A stretch of DNA of 64,000 bases from Andrena cerasifolii (GCF_050908995.1 NC_135121.1:13888001-13952000), one strand, 5' to 3'. Shown: positions 1 to 12,534, counted from the stretch's first letter. Translations and numbers: made by a program. The notes: a model not told the origin generated them from the letters alone.

Positions 1-1140
1 CCCTATAGTATTTATTTATTTCTCCATCGATAGTGCAATTAACTAACATTAGAAGCGAGATAGTAGGACTCTCCTCTATAGCCTCAGCTTATTTATCACA
101 TAAATACTTTTCGAAATCACTTCACCGAAAGTAATCCTACTATACAACTTCAAATGGAGCTACCTAGTATCTCAAGTCATCATTAACTCTTTTAGGTGTA
201 TAATGAAGCTCCGCCTTCCTCCGGGCTCTAGATAGTACTATTTGAAAGCAGATACCATCGACTAACAGCCCTGTAAAAATTGGCTGCGTTTTTTTTTTGC
301 AACTTTGGCTGTTATTAGAACTTAATCACAAGAGTGCGCTGTGCTTGCGATTTGGCACAAAACTCATCGCATCGCTGTTTCTTGCTATTTTTGAATACGT
401 TTTAATAGTTTTAGTTTGTATGGACTGTAATATGAACTACTTTAAATAATAAAAAACAATAAAATAGCAATAAAAATTATAAATAAAGTATTGTTGGCAT
501 AATCATTACAGAGAAAACATATTTCATAATTATTTACTAATACTTATGTAATATTCCTTTTTCCATTATAAATTAAGATTTTAAGTCTTATAACTTATGC
601 CTTATTTTACATAAACGCATATGATTGCTTAATGTTTATGAAATCTACGCGTAAAGAAACTTTGATGTAAATAGTTCTAAATGTTATAAGATATCAATTA
701 TTTTAAGAAGTGTATATGCGCATATTCGTTTCTGAAAGTCTTGCTCTATTAATTACAAAATGATCAAATATTAGTTACAGCTTCAGCAATTTTTCCATTT
801 ATCATAGTGCAAAACAGACTATTATTAATATTATTTTATTATTATGTAATTTTAGTCCTTTAATATAATATGTTATAATTCTATTGTGTTATTTTCTTTC
901 TCTATTATGTTTCATAATGTTCGAAGCTAATCAAATCGTTATTTATGTAATATTACATACTTATTAGTATATAATTATCATATATGATTTTTTTATACCC
1001 AATGTTTACGGGGTTTATTAATATTTTATTTGTTATAGATGCTCCAATTTTATTAATGTCTATATAACCCCTTGGCTAGTAATAAGTAATATAAAAAAAA
1101 GTATTCAAAAATATTGAGAAACATCGAAGTTACGAGAGTT
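1..1140. other. AT-rich non-coding stretch
   Basis: This stretch is strongly AT-rich and poor in CpG compared with the rest of the window. No ORF of note, RNA gene or clear terminal repeat is visible. It may be intron or 3' flank of the minus-strand scribbler gene, or an old decayed transposon. Confidence 0.5.
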
Positions 1141-1144
1141 TATG

Positions 1145-1806
1145 CGCCGCACAGTGGTACATAATGACATTATTTGTTCAAATCACCCTACAGGTCGTAA
1201 TTTTTCAGAAAACTTGACGATTTTTTTTTTAAATTCTTCGCAATTAAATTCTCTATCGATCTGTCCGGCCGAAATTTTGAATTTCGTTGCTGATTTTTTT
1301 ATATTTAGCGAATTATACAGCACTTTTCGAAGATCTGTATCTGTGGGCTTTTTTGGCCGCCTGTTCCGAATTTAAAGTCAGATTTTCGAAATTGAAGGAG
1401 GTGAATCCGATATGTTGAAGCAAAATTTCAGAAAATGGGCTTATTCAAAGAAAACATAGTGCGTCTAGATTTTCGGGGACGCTGATTACGAATATGAGGT
1501 AATTATTATAAAGATCAAATTTTTTATTTGTACCACAAATCTAATACATCCACCTTCAATTTCGAAAATCAGACTTTAAATTCGGAACAGGTGGGCAAAA
1601 AAGCCTGCAGATACTGATCTTCGAAAAGTGCTGTATAATTCGCTAAATATAAAAAAATCAGCAACGAAATTAAAAATTTCGGCCGGACAGATCGATGAAG
1701 AATTTAATTGCGAAGAATTGAAAAAAAAAATCTTCAAGTTTTCTGAAGAATTACGACCTGTATGGTGATTTGAACAAAAAATGTCATTATGTACCACTGT
1801 GCGCCG
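1145..1806. mobile_element. Transib-like foldback MITE with CGCCG target duplication
   Basis: Two arms of about 250 bp are inverted copies of each other (about 1150-1420 and 1530-1801) around a short loop. The termini read CACAGTGGTACATAATGACA inward from both ends. The flanks are an exact 5-bp duplication, CGCCG, at 1145-1149 and 1802-1806. Transib transposons are known for CAC-starting termini resembling the RAG signal heptamer (CACAGTG) and for GC-rich 5-bp target duplications near CGNCG, so the family assignment follows from both features. No transposase ORF is present, so the element is non-autonomous. A clear RSS-type nonamer is not visible at the expected spacing. Confidence 0.72.
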
Positions 1807-3436
1807 GCCGCAGCGGGGTTTCTTCCCCTTGCTAATAGCGTCTCGCAGAGTTGCTTGCGTCTAATGCGGATGTACGACTTCATTATTCCGACAATTGCCT
1901 CGGATTCAGGTCTAATAAGTTTCGTCTGATCGCGGATTCTCTCGGAGACAGACGTCAGAAGGAAACCGCTCGAGTCATTACTCTTATCGCCGCGCCGCTC
2001 CGGGTCGTATCATCTAGATTATTCTCCAATAACATCTGTCTTTGCGTCAGAACTGGTAGATTTTTTATTCCCGATCTGACCAATGATTGGAAGATTATTA
2101 TTCATTGAGCGAGTGGAAACGCGTAGATAACGCGACAGGCACGGATAGATATCTCTAAGCGTAATATATACTGTAGGAATATTGATTTATGCGGAAGTCG
2201 TTCGCGCCATCTGTCAATGGGTAGCAGCGAGTTTCGGCCGCATGTAACACACTTGGCATACAGGGATGGGGTGGGATGAAACGGGACACTGTCGTCGCGT
2301 CGTTTCACAAGATTCGTAAGCCGGTGATCAACAGTTGGAAGCGTTTCTCCTCTTACGCAAATAAAGGAGAATTAAAGAGAAGGAAATTATGGCAACGATG
2401 CGGTTAATTACGGCGTCAAACAAGCTTCGCGATCGGGCGCCTCCTTCTTCCTCCGTTATTCTCACCGAATATGTGCTATTACATACTTGGAAGGAAACGA
2501 ATAGAAGAAGGAAGATTGATCGATCAGCCTACAGAAGAGAGAGACGATAGCCTTCTGGTTAGGAAGCTCGAGAAACACGGTCTTTACGAAGGTGTATGGG
2601 AGTCGAATCGTGGCCAAAGTATCAATGGCTACGGCGATACCGCGTTTGAAGATCGGCCAACTCTGAGAAGGGGGTGGTAAATGTGGACGTGGTAGCGGAG
2701 GCAAAACCTTTTTGAAATTAGAGTGTAACGCGTAAAGAGGAAAGCGACGAAAGGAAGATAGGTATGCAGAAAGAGGCTAGAAAAGAGAATGAGGATGACA
2801 GCGGGTTAGGTCATCGAATAAGCCCGTCCGGCCGACTACGCTACGCTGTCTCGCCGGCAGCCGTGTTTGTCTCTATGTACTCGTCCGGGTACTCTCGGGG
2901 GCGGAGACCGCAGAGTATTGATTTCACCCCCTTCGCGTACCCCTCAGCCACTTGCATTCCCCAAGCCATGAGCCCCTAGTCCCAGAGTCTCGACACCGAC
3001 TCGTAATACCCGCCACCACCTACGCTTTCGACTATTCGAGTTTCGGTAGTCCGAACCGCCGCTGACTGCTATGTACATTTGTAAATCGACCAGAAGAGCG
3101 ACCCGTGCCCCACCCTCTACTACAGCTACGAGACTGTTCGATATCGAGCGTTTGTTGGATCCCGCGGAAAAGCCCGTGACTCCAGCCGAGCTGCAATTTA
3201 GAGATATTCAACGTGTGGTACGTGGATCGTGCTAAAACGCAGACGAAACAGCGCGGAAATCGTTGGTGAACGAGCGGAAGCTCGATCGGCGCAAGCGCAC
3301 GTCAAACGACCTGCGACTCGTTCTCATCGATCTCTGCGTCCTTTCACGTGAGATTGCGGCCGCGTGAAAACGGAAGACAAGGCATCGTCGACGGACGATA
3401 AGGGTATCGTGCGTATTTGGTGAACGTCGGAGAGGA
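1807..3436. other. Non-coding, likely scribbler intron or 3'UTR
   Basis: I see no supportable gene on either strand. The only ORFs are short and low in coding character. On the minus strand this follows the scribbler exon, so it is either its next intron or the 3'UTR of a short isoform. A minus-strand AATAAA-type signal can be read near 2060. Confidence 0.4.
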
Positions 3437-3532
3437 TCAGGGTGAGGCTGAGAGAGAGCAAAGCAGCGTGGATGAGAGGTGTGCCCGATCGAGAATCGTT
3501 GACTCGCGAAGGAAGTTTGCAAAGGGTTTTAC

Positions 3533-6292
3533 CTTCGGTTCGGAAGCGGAAGTCTTCAGTTTCTTGGGAGGCGGAGGACTGGCTGCGGTATCCATGGCGT
3601 CGTCGGGCGTCGTGGTGATCGGAAGTCCGGTACCGGTTACCGCAGCAAGTTTGGTTTGCTCAGGTTTGGCAGCCGGTCCGGCGGCTGTCGCGCTAGCTGG
3701 GCTCGGAGGCGGACAAGGGGCCGCGGTGGAGCTGGGCGACGGTCCAGGCCCCTGGGAAACCGAGAACCCGGTTCGCGAGCTTGGCGAAGGGCCCTGGCTC
3801 TGCTGAGGGGCGGTCGCGGCCGCTGGAGGTCCCTGAGATTGCGCGGCAACCCCTATCGCTCCGGCCCCAACACCCACACCCAGACTCGGCCCCGGCCCTG
3901 GCCCTGTCCCTGGTCCTGGCCCCGGTCCTGGCCCTGGCGTCGGCCCTGGCCCCGGTCCCGGCCCTGTACCCGTCCCGCTCGACGTTTGACTTTGGCCATT
4001 GCCGCCTCCGACCCCGACACCTACTCCAACCCCAACAACTCCAACTCCAATTCCAACTCCAACCCCAACCCCGACACCAACTACGACCCCGGCTCCAGTG
4101 GTTCCGCCAGGGCCGCTTGACCTCGCGGTGCCGTTCATCTCTGGTTTGCTCTGCTGTGCCCCCACATGGTTAATCTGCGGCTTCTCGTGCTTATCCCGTG
4201 TCTTGTCCCGACGATGTCCGCTCGAGCCTCTCTTCGACCCGGCGGTCGATGAGGTCGCGTTTCCAGTCCCACCGGTGGAGCTCGCCGAATGGCTCGGTTT
4301 CGATTTGTTCGACGACGATGACGACGACAACGACGACGACGACGAAGACTGGCCACCGGTAACACTGCTACCACCACCGGCCCCGGCACCGACACCGACA
4401 CCGACACCGGCACCACCGACGCCACCGTTTCCACCGGTACCGCAACCACCGGAACCGCCACCATCACCAACGACACAACCCCCACCGGCACTGCTGCCAC
4501 CGGTCCCCGCGGTACAGTCCGTGTTTTGAGCGTTCTGACCGATCGCCGAGCCGGCCGACGACGACGACGAGCCCGAACCCCCCGAGGTGGACGAAGAGCC
4601 GCTCGAGGACACCGAGCCGCCTCCGCTAGCGGCCGCCTCTTGCGACGACACCGATCCGTTGATTTCGTTCGACTTGACGATCTCGTGTTTCGCCTCGCTG
4701 CTCTTCGTACCCGGTTTCGTGCGCTTGATCTTCATTTTCAGGCCCTTGTCGACGGTGGCCGAGTGTTCCACGGCCATTTTGCCGGGATTACCAGTGTTCC
4801 CGTGCGCGTTGTTTACGCCACTCACCACGGCGTTGTTCTGTTTGCTACTCGTTCCCGTAATGATCGTCGAGGAACCGTTTGCGTTCGCGTTCGCGTTCCC
4901 GCTCCCGGGACCGTTGTTACCGGCGTTACTTACAACGCTTCCGTTCCCGTGTCCGTTCCCGTTACTAGGGCTGTTTGAGCGCCCCGATGAGTTGAGGCCG
5001 CAGGAAGACGGCGCCGACGACGACAACGACAACGCTGACGAGCACGAGGAAGATGATGACAAGGAGGACGACGATGACGAAGACGAGGATGACGACGACG
5101 ACGATGATGAGCACGACGACGACGACGACGATGAGGATGATGACGACGTCGAAGAATTTGAGGATTGCCCGCAACCGTTGGGCCCTGTTGACGCGACGAC
5201 TGACGAGGACAGGTTCGACGAGCTCAAGCCGTTTGTAGAATTTTGAAGCTGCTGCTGCTGCTGCTGCTGTTGCTGCTGATGGTGATGCTGCTGATGGTGG
5301 TGATGATGATGATGATGATTCGTGGTATTCGAAGCCGATGATGCCGAGGCAGGCGTTGAAGCCATGCCTGTCCCTGAGCTCAATTTCTCGTCCCTCGTCT
5401 TCTCAATGTCCGCATCAAGGTCGATTATCAAATCCCCTATTCCGATGTCCCATTCGTTGTCGTCGTATTCAAAGTTGTTGGTCGCATTCGTCGCGGCCGG
5501 ATCCAGCTCATCGGTGTTTGCAGCCACCGTGCTTGCTTTAGAATCTCGCTGCTGGCCCGATGACGACGACGACGACGACGACGACGAGGACCTGTCCCGA
5601 CCTTGATGGTGATGGTGATGATGATGGTGATGATGGTGATGATGATGATGGTGATGGTGATGATGCCGATGGTCCTTATGGTCCTTGTGGTCCTTTTGGT
5701 CCTTACGGTCTTTACGGTCCTTACGGTCCCTGCGCTCCTTGTGGTCCCTTCCTACCAGGCCGCGTTCCTGTCTCTTCGACGCCTGACCGCTTACTCCCCC
5801 AACGCCGTTACCACCGTTTAGCCCGCCGTTATACTTGCCGCTCCCGTTATTCTGATTGTAATAGTTGTTGTTGTTGTTGTTGTTGTTGCTTGCTAGATCG
5901 ATCACGTTGTTATTCCCGCAATTGATAGCATCGACTTTCCCCTGGCCGTTTACGCGATCCACGTGATTGTCGTTATCGGGACTGTCCTCGTTGTTGTTAC
6001 GATGGCCGATGCTGTTGTTGTTGTTGTTGTTGGCGTTGTTGTTGCTGGGGTCGTCGTTCTCGTAGATGCTGGTGCTAGTGCTGGTGCCGGTGCCGGTGGT
6101 GCTGTTACTGCTATTACTGCTGCCACCGCCGGTGCTGTTGACACCGTTGTTGCAACCGCTGTTCTTGTTGCCGCCGCTGTTGTTACTGTTACCGTAATTA
6201 ACGTTGTTGCCACCACCACCACCACCGACGAACGGGGATGGTCCTTTGCGGTTTACGTTAGGGAGGCGACCGCCTAGTGGCGTGGTCGCCAT
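3533..6292 (-). CDS. sbb: Scribbler/brakeless (ZNF608/609 family), large N-terminal coding exon
   Basis: Scribbler (brakeless, master of thickveins) is a nuclear transcriptional co-repressor in insects, related to vertebrate ZNF608/ZNF609. The diagnostic motif is NEWDIGIGDLIIDLDADIEK at about residues 280-299, which matches the conserved N-terminal box of the family. A second conserved block, MKIKRTKPGTK followed by SSEAKHEIVK, starts at residue 520. The first ATG of the open frame is at 6292 (MATTPLGGRL); upstream in-frame codons up to 6373 begin at GTG, so I did not use them. The exon ends at a good donor (AAG|GTAAAA, last base 3533) in phase 0, giving 920 residues here. The rest is extreme low complexity: Asn runs, about 21 consecutive His near residue 210, poly-Ser, mixed His/Gln, Gly-Val and Gly-Pro repeats. 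The zinc-finger exons must lie off the left edge. The open frame continues 31 codons past the donor to a stop at 3437-3439. Confidence 0.85.
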
Positions 6293-6598
6293 GCCCTTTG
6301 AAACGTTTCCCCGGTACCCGCCAGCCTGATCACCGACTGCCTGCCTGTTCCCGCCGATTCCAAGTAATACCACCGCGCGCCAAACGCGTCCTTTTTACCC
6401 CAACCACCACCCGCGAGACGCGCCTCGTCCATCGAACACATCACTTACTCGATCACGTCTACCCTCCACCGATATTCGCGATCGTCCCGAAATCCACCCT
6501 TTCCTTCGCTTCCCTTCGCCTTCCTTCGCTTTCCTTCCTAATCTCTTCCAATCCTCTTCGCCCTCCAAATTCTATATCCCTCTATCTCTTTCTCGCGC
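6293..6598 (-). other. Probable scribbler 5' leader
   Basis: The frame stays open on the minus strand to 6373 but without an ATG. Beyond that no coding signal is seen. It is most simply 5'UTR of the scribbler exon; whether an upstream exon is spliced in cannot be decided here. Confidence 0.4.
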
Positions 6599-6698
6599 TC
6601 TCTCTCTCTCTTTCTCTCTCTCTCTCACTCACTGTTTCTCTCTCTCTCTCTTTCTCTCTCTCTCACTCACTGTTTCTCTCTCTCTCTCTCTCTCTCTT
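6599..6698. repeat. (CT)n/(GA)n tract upstream of scribbler
   Basis: About 100 bp of almost pure CT on the plus strand (GA in the scribbler transcript direction), interrupted twice by a CACTCACTGTTT unit that is itself duplicated. GA tracts near promoters are known binding sites for GAGA factor in insects; that role here is inference. Confidence 0.9.
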
Positions 6699-9600
6699 GC
6701 GCGCGCGCTTTCCCCTCCCCCCTTGTGTCGCCCACGGGATGCTCTTCCGTTTCAGAAATTCACGCAGCCACTCGTTTCCATCGACGCTTCTTCAAGTTCA
6801 GCTCACCTCCTCTCTTCTCCTCTTCCGTTTTCTCCTCCTGCTCCGCCTCCGCTTTCTCACCGTCACTTTTTGCACCACCGCCGCCGACTTGCGCCAACTC
6901 GCGCCGTTTATCGTCGTCACTCAGCTTCTCCACGGGTACTCGGACGCCGCCAGTCACCGTTCGTCGTCTATCTGTTTCGCATATCGCGCGAAACGACCGA
7001 CACCGCGACGTAGCGCATCCTCCCTTTTGCTATTTTACTTATATCCCTTCCGCGTGCTTTCTCGCGTGCACGCCCGCGCCCGCAGCTGTCGGGACCGGAA
7101 CCGGGACCGAAATCGAGATCGGAACCGCCGCCACCGCCGCGATCCTCCTTCCTTTAGGCACGTCCGACGAGTCTTCCTCTGGTCCTTTTACAAAGCATTA
7201 GCTCGGAACGCGGTTTGTCCTTCCGACTTGGTACTAAAGCGGCGACCGTATCTCTGCTGTTCGTCGTAGTTTCGATCTGCAATCAAAAGACACGATTCTG
7301 TGAAGAGCGTCGGGATGCGTTTGTCGCGCAAACCATTCGCCTCGTAGCCTCGTCATTTCCTTCGGATACCGGTTCGTTGGCCGAGTTACGAATTCATCGC
7401 TCTTCGTGCAACCTCCTTTACGATTTTCCGTTCGCAGACGAACGTTTGGGACGAGGCCAACGAAATCGGTTGGTCGGATACACTTCCCAACTATATGCCA
7501 GCGGCAAACAACAATGGAAAACCAAGAAAAAAAACAACGGATCGCGCAAAATGGAAGAGGAACAGTGGGTGGAGACGTAGAAAGGGCGAAGGACGAGGAA
7601 GCGGAACAGGAAAGAGAATGCAGGAAACACAGTGGTACGAGAAAGAAAGAATCGGTCGCCTAGCCGAGGAGTTCTGCGCTAAGAGACCCGAATTGCCCCT
7701 ACGGATCCTATCGAATCGCTGCTCCTTGCCTACAAATCGGTATTCCCACTTACAGAGGAATTCGTGTCAGGGAACGATTAATTTTACCGGTGGCATTTGG
7801 CACTGATCCAATCTCGTCGGCGTCGACGTTGGCATCGGCAGCGTCGTAGACGGTCAACCCTCTGAGAAAGACTAAACTATTCGCCTCCCTTACTGCCATC
7901 CGTCTTTTTGCACTTTCGCGCGTACGCTATCCGCGACTGAACCAGATCGATTAAACCTTCGCTCGCTAACAATGTAAACACGCATTTCCAAACCCCACCC
8001 CTTCATTCGTGCGAATAGTATACGAAACCCTTGCCGCGCCGAACCGCTCCCATTTCTTTCTCACTGTCAGTCCCTCTGTAGAATTCTAGCAGTCCATCGT
8101 CGCATCCCTCTTCTTCGCAACCGGCGAATATCCTCCACTCGTACGCAGATCCAGGTTACTACGATACGGCGCCGAATTCAATTCAAATTACGGCGAGTTA
8201 ATATTCCATTACGCCTGTCGGTCGGTGGTGAGTGGCGCGCGTGTATACCGAGTTGAGATATATCTCCTTCCCCTCTTGCCCCTCTTGCCCCCTTCCCTAG
8301 AATAATTGAACGACGCGATCGTGGAAAGCGGAATGGCGAAAGCCTGTTTCCTTTCTAGTCGGGCGCACTGCAATCGCTGGATCGGTGGATCACTGTACAT
8401 ATCGCGGGAGCTTTACGCTTCGAACGGTTATGCGACAACATCTAACGCCTCCACCGCCACTGAGTTTATCCCTCCCCGTCCCGGTGCCCTTGTAAATACG
8501 AACCGCCCGTATAATCACATTCGTGCTTCCGTTCGTTCTACAAGTTACGCTTCTGCCGCAGTTTTAACAGCTTCACCTAGGAACGTCGTGCGGCCCGCGT
8601 CCCTGGTTCTCGCAACGCCATCGTTATTTACCGACACCAACGATAATATTTACCGCTGAAAAGTCCGAGTGTCGTAGACAAATTTAGCTGTGTCGGCTAC
8701 TCGAGCGGCCACCGTTTCCCGTTATCGTGCCTATAAATATTTATAATGCGCTCAATAACGACAGCAATTAAACCAAAGCCGAAGCTAGAGCCAGCCGCAG
8801 CCACTAAATATAAGGAGCATTTCTCGTGCGAACTGATGGGTGGGAAAGAAAAGGTTTATCGCTGCTGAGAAGCCATTACCCTTGCTAGCGCACTGTACAC
8901 GCGCGCTAAACTCGAAAGTGCGTGATTGAAAAACGCCGGTCCCTCGTGGATCGTATTAGTTTTTGGCTCGAGTCACAGGCGCTTTCTCTCTGTGTTGCAA
9001 ATTTTCCCAAGACTAGTGCCAGCGGCGACTACATTTTGCGACTTCAACCTGTTCGTAGGTGCGGAGTTATTCTTCAATACGTCCGACGGAATCCGTGCCA
9101 ACTCGAAACGTGCGTTTTTGTAAATTTAGAAACCAACAGAACGAAACAGGTCGTCGAATCGCGCACTGGCCGCAAAAAGGAAGCGCAACGGCTGGGCCAA
9201 CCACCCCACTCTGGCTTCTTTCAGTTAGCACCGCTCGCATCGTGCTATATTTACAAGCGCAATCAAATCATTCGCCACTTTTTCTCTCCCAGCTACTCGA
9301 ACTTAATCGACGCTGAGATACCACCTCTTTACGATCACTTTGCCAGATTACCCGTGGCTAGTAAACTAACTGCATTTGTCTGCCAATATCCCGTGAATTC
9401 TACCGCGATAACTTAATCTTAAAATTGGAAAAAGAATGGTGAAAGGTGGTAGATACGTATCGCGAAGGGAGTGTCCACTTACCCCTGCCGAATCATTCGC
9501 TGAATCGCGTCGCTTCAACTTAGGCCCCCTCCCCCGCTACCTACGTATAATTAACGCGTTTATCTCTGATTTATAACCAGCTGGAAACGCCTACTGTCCC

Positions 9601-10704
9601 CGAGCCGCATCCGATCGGCATCGGCAGTGAAACTCTATACGGTCCTATTTAGCTACTTTGCTCGTCCTTTATAGATAGATAGTATTGGACCGATCCGTTG
9701 ATTTCTAGTGCCACCCAAGCATCCACGCACAGGCGCGACCTTATCTCTCGTATATGCATAACCTTTCAACAAGTTAATTGGAAAAATCTTTTTCCGATCA
9801 TCCACGAATACATACGCGCCTACTGCAAGTTATCGCGAAAGTGTCGGCGTCGCGCGCATACACACGCCGAATTCCACGCATCTCTCGATAACCGATGGGG
9901 TCCGCTGGATATTCATCGCGATAACGCGGCGATAACGATTCGCGATATCCGCCGGGTAAATAGAGTATCGGGACAATGTCGCGTACGTCGCCGAAACAAA
10001 TTGAAATTATCATTTGTAACGTACTACAAACGCGTCTCCATCTATCTGCTGCATGCTCGAATAACCGAGTTCGGAGCAACCCTCGTCGTAAAGAGGCAGA
10101 AATTCTATGTGCAACGGTGTAACGTGATTTCTGAAAAGGGGCACGCGGACGAATGTGAACGCAGCAGCGCCTTTGTTCTATGCAGTCCCGTGCGAAGGAG
10201 GAACGGAAGGATGAAAGAGCATCGGTAGTCGAGGAGGAGAATTCTTTTCGGGCCTCGTTAGTGCGTTGAAGGGTAGTTAATGCGCGCGACTCAATTTACC
10301 AAGCCGAGTGACGGTGACGGTAACGGGACGGTCTCGTAACTGTCGCTGGTACGTAGTCGCAATAGCTTGCGCAGGTCGATAAGTACATGCTCCGGGGGGT
10401 TCCTCCCAACCGGCGTTTTCACTCACGAGGCTGATGCCCGCAAAAGAGCACGAGACGCAGTCAAACGCATGCATGCGCGCACGCATACATAGGTAAGTGC
10501 ACACGTAACAGCCGGTTCGGTGCAATTCGGTGGTCCTATCCAAGGACCACGTATTCGTGTTCACAGCTGTCGAGAAAGCCGCTAATCAAACGTCCTCGTC
10601 GCATGCCGCGAAACAAACTTCTTCGGAAAGGAACCGGAAAAACATACGGCAGAGAAACGGCCACCGTCGGAGAAGAGCGCGCAGCAAACCATGTTCAGTG
10701 TGCA
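6699..10704. other. Non-coding, GC/CpG-rich
   Basis: No ORF in this stretch has recognisable protein character, and none is joined by convincing splice sites. It is probably upstream or intronic DNA of scribbler. I see no RNA gene or well-formed transposon. Confidence 0.4.
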
Positions 10705-11381
10705 TTAGAGTGGCTCTTATTTGCTCCTGGTGAATTTTTTTTTCAAGATTTTCATCGTGGCACCCCCAGAATAGTTGCAAATAATACAAAAAAAATCTGT
10801 GTAAAGTTTGAGCCTGATTGGATAGCGGGAAAAGGTGCCCCTGGGCCCTTGAACATTTAAGGGATCATTCCGGTTGGAGGGATTGAAATTTTTTTTTTTA
10901 AACAGTTTTGCAAAGCACATACCCTCAAGAATGTACTGTTAAGTTTTCATGAAAAATTCCGATTATATTAGATTCTACAGGGGCATTTGTAGGGAGCGCA
11001 GAGGCTCGGCCAAGCTGAAAACTTTGAATGCGCTTTTCTCGTAACGTTATTTGTCCATATCGTGAAGATAAAATCTCAAAACTATGGAACCGATTGCTTT
11101 ATAAATTTTACTGCTTATTCTGCACACCTGTGACTCTCGCAGGGACTACAACCAAGTATTTTCATTGAGTTTAACCCACTCTTAACTTGGAGGATATAAT
11201 ATAAAATCGACTTCGTGAGCTATTAAATAATTATTTAAACGTCGAAGGGCCCAGGGGCACCCTTTTCCTGTTATCCGATCGGGCTCAAACTTTACACAGA
11301 ATTTTGTTTATTAATTGGAACTATTCTGGGGGGTACCGCGGAGAAAATTCAGAAGTCGAAAATAGGAGTCACCCTAAGTAG
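10705..11381. mobile_element. Palindromic repeat element, family A copy 1
   Basis: Left arm about 10705-10865 and right arm about 11200-11381 are inverted copies. Shared landmarks are GGTGCCCCTGGGC, a GTAAAGTTTGAGC block, and terminal GTGGCTCTTATTT against AATAGGAGTCACCCT. The same arm sequence recurs at 61304-62290 and as a relic at 57890-57980. No ORF for a transposase is present. The superfamily is not clear because target duplications could not be read. Confidence 0.65.
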
Positions 11382-11387
11382 TGTGCA

Positions 11388-12534
11388 TACAGGGTCATCC
11401 GTTAAAACTGCAACCTGCGCGCGCGCGAACAGACGAAATGGCAACACCGCCTCACGGACGCATTCCACTACATCCATTCACCGGCCCAGCGTTCGGAGGG
11501 CTGCCAGCAACCACTGGACAGCAGTGATGCCTGAACTTCGAAAATTTTAGGATGGTCTATTTCAAATTAACGTCGCAAAGAGCTATTTGAAATTTCCCGG
11601 CCCGGGTTGAAGAATTTGGGGCCTCTTTCGTATAACTTTTGAACTATAAAAGATATCGGAATGCAATTTGCCCCGAAAAGCGAGGAAAAATTATTCCCTC
11701 TTAATGATGAATAATTCAAAATATTTTACGTTTACTTAATTTTTCTTTTATCAATTTTTTAACCATAATTGTTGTGAAAAGCTTTTGCAAACCGTTTATT
11801 TAATACTGTATTTAATGCTCTTTTTAAAATTCATGGTGTTGATAAACAATCCACGATAATTGTTTGTGTATCATTACTTCCATAAATTGAGAAATTAAAT
11901 TTTAATTCAATTACGTGTAAGTTCTGCAAACCTCAGAATCTATTCTGGTTCTTTTTTATAATTTTATCCTTAATGCAGTGCATGCATAGATCGGACGCGA
12001 CGGGTAACTAATAGGACGTGTCTTTGATTGTAAAGGTGTTTGAATTTTTTTCTACAATTTTTGTGTCTGAATGTTTTAACCTTTTAGCTACTCAACGCTT
12101 CCGTTAATGTCATTTTTTGGAACGATGCGCCATTATTGTGGCTTTTACACGCAGGTGGCGAAAAATCTCTCCGTACACAGGAGTATAGCACAGCGGTCAA
12201 CCCTGTTGTAGCCAAAATTTTTTAAATTAAGACGGGTACGAAACCGGTCCACATTATTTTCAAACCTCATTACAGTGATCTGGGGTGTAAGTGGTAAACC
12301 CATCAGAAAAGCGGAGCGCGCGGCTCGCTTACCTGGGCCGGGAAATTCCGCACAGCTCATTGCGACGTTAATCTGAAAGAGATCATCCTAAAATTTTCGA
12401 AGCTCGGGCATCACTGCTGTCCAGCGGTCGCTGGCAGCCCTCCGGACGCCGGGCCGGTGAATGGATGTAGTGGAATGCGTCCGTGAGGCGGTGTTGCCAT
12501 TTAATAGGTTGCAATTTTAACGGATGACCCTGTA
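11388..12534. mobile_element. TA-flanked MITE (Tc1/mariner-like)
   Basis: Terminal inverted repeats of about 150 bp begin CAGGGTCATCCGTTAAAA at 11390 and end with the reverse complement at 12532. The dinucleotide TA is present on both sides (11388-11389 and 12533-12534). A CAGGG terminus with a TA duplication is typical of Tc1/mariner-type elements. About 830 bp of interior has no transposase ORF. The element starts just 7 bp after the preceding palindromic element. Confidence 0.72.

Noticed and set aside
3417..5246. Several plus-strand open frames with Pro, Asp/Glu or Arg runs
   Set aside because: They are antisense shadows of the scribbler low-complexity exon, which has the recognised family motifs on the minus strand.
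6293..6373. Scribbler start at 6373
   Set aside because: That codon is GTG. The first ATG in frame is at 6292.
6277..7269. 330-codon plus-strand frame rich in Ser/Leu
   Set aside because: It is produced by reading through the CT tract; many begin-codon options and no family resemblance.
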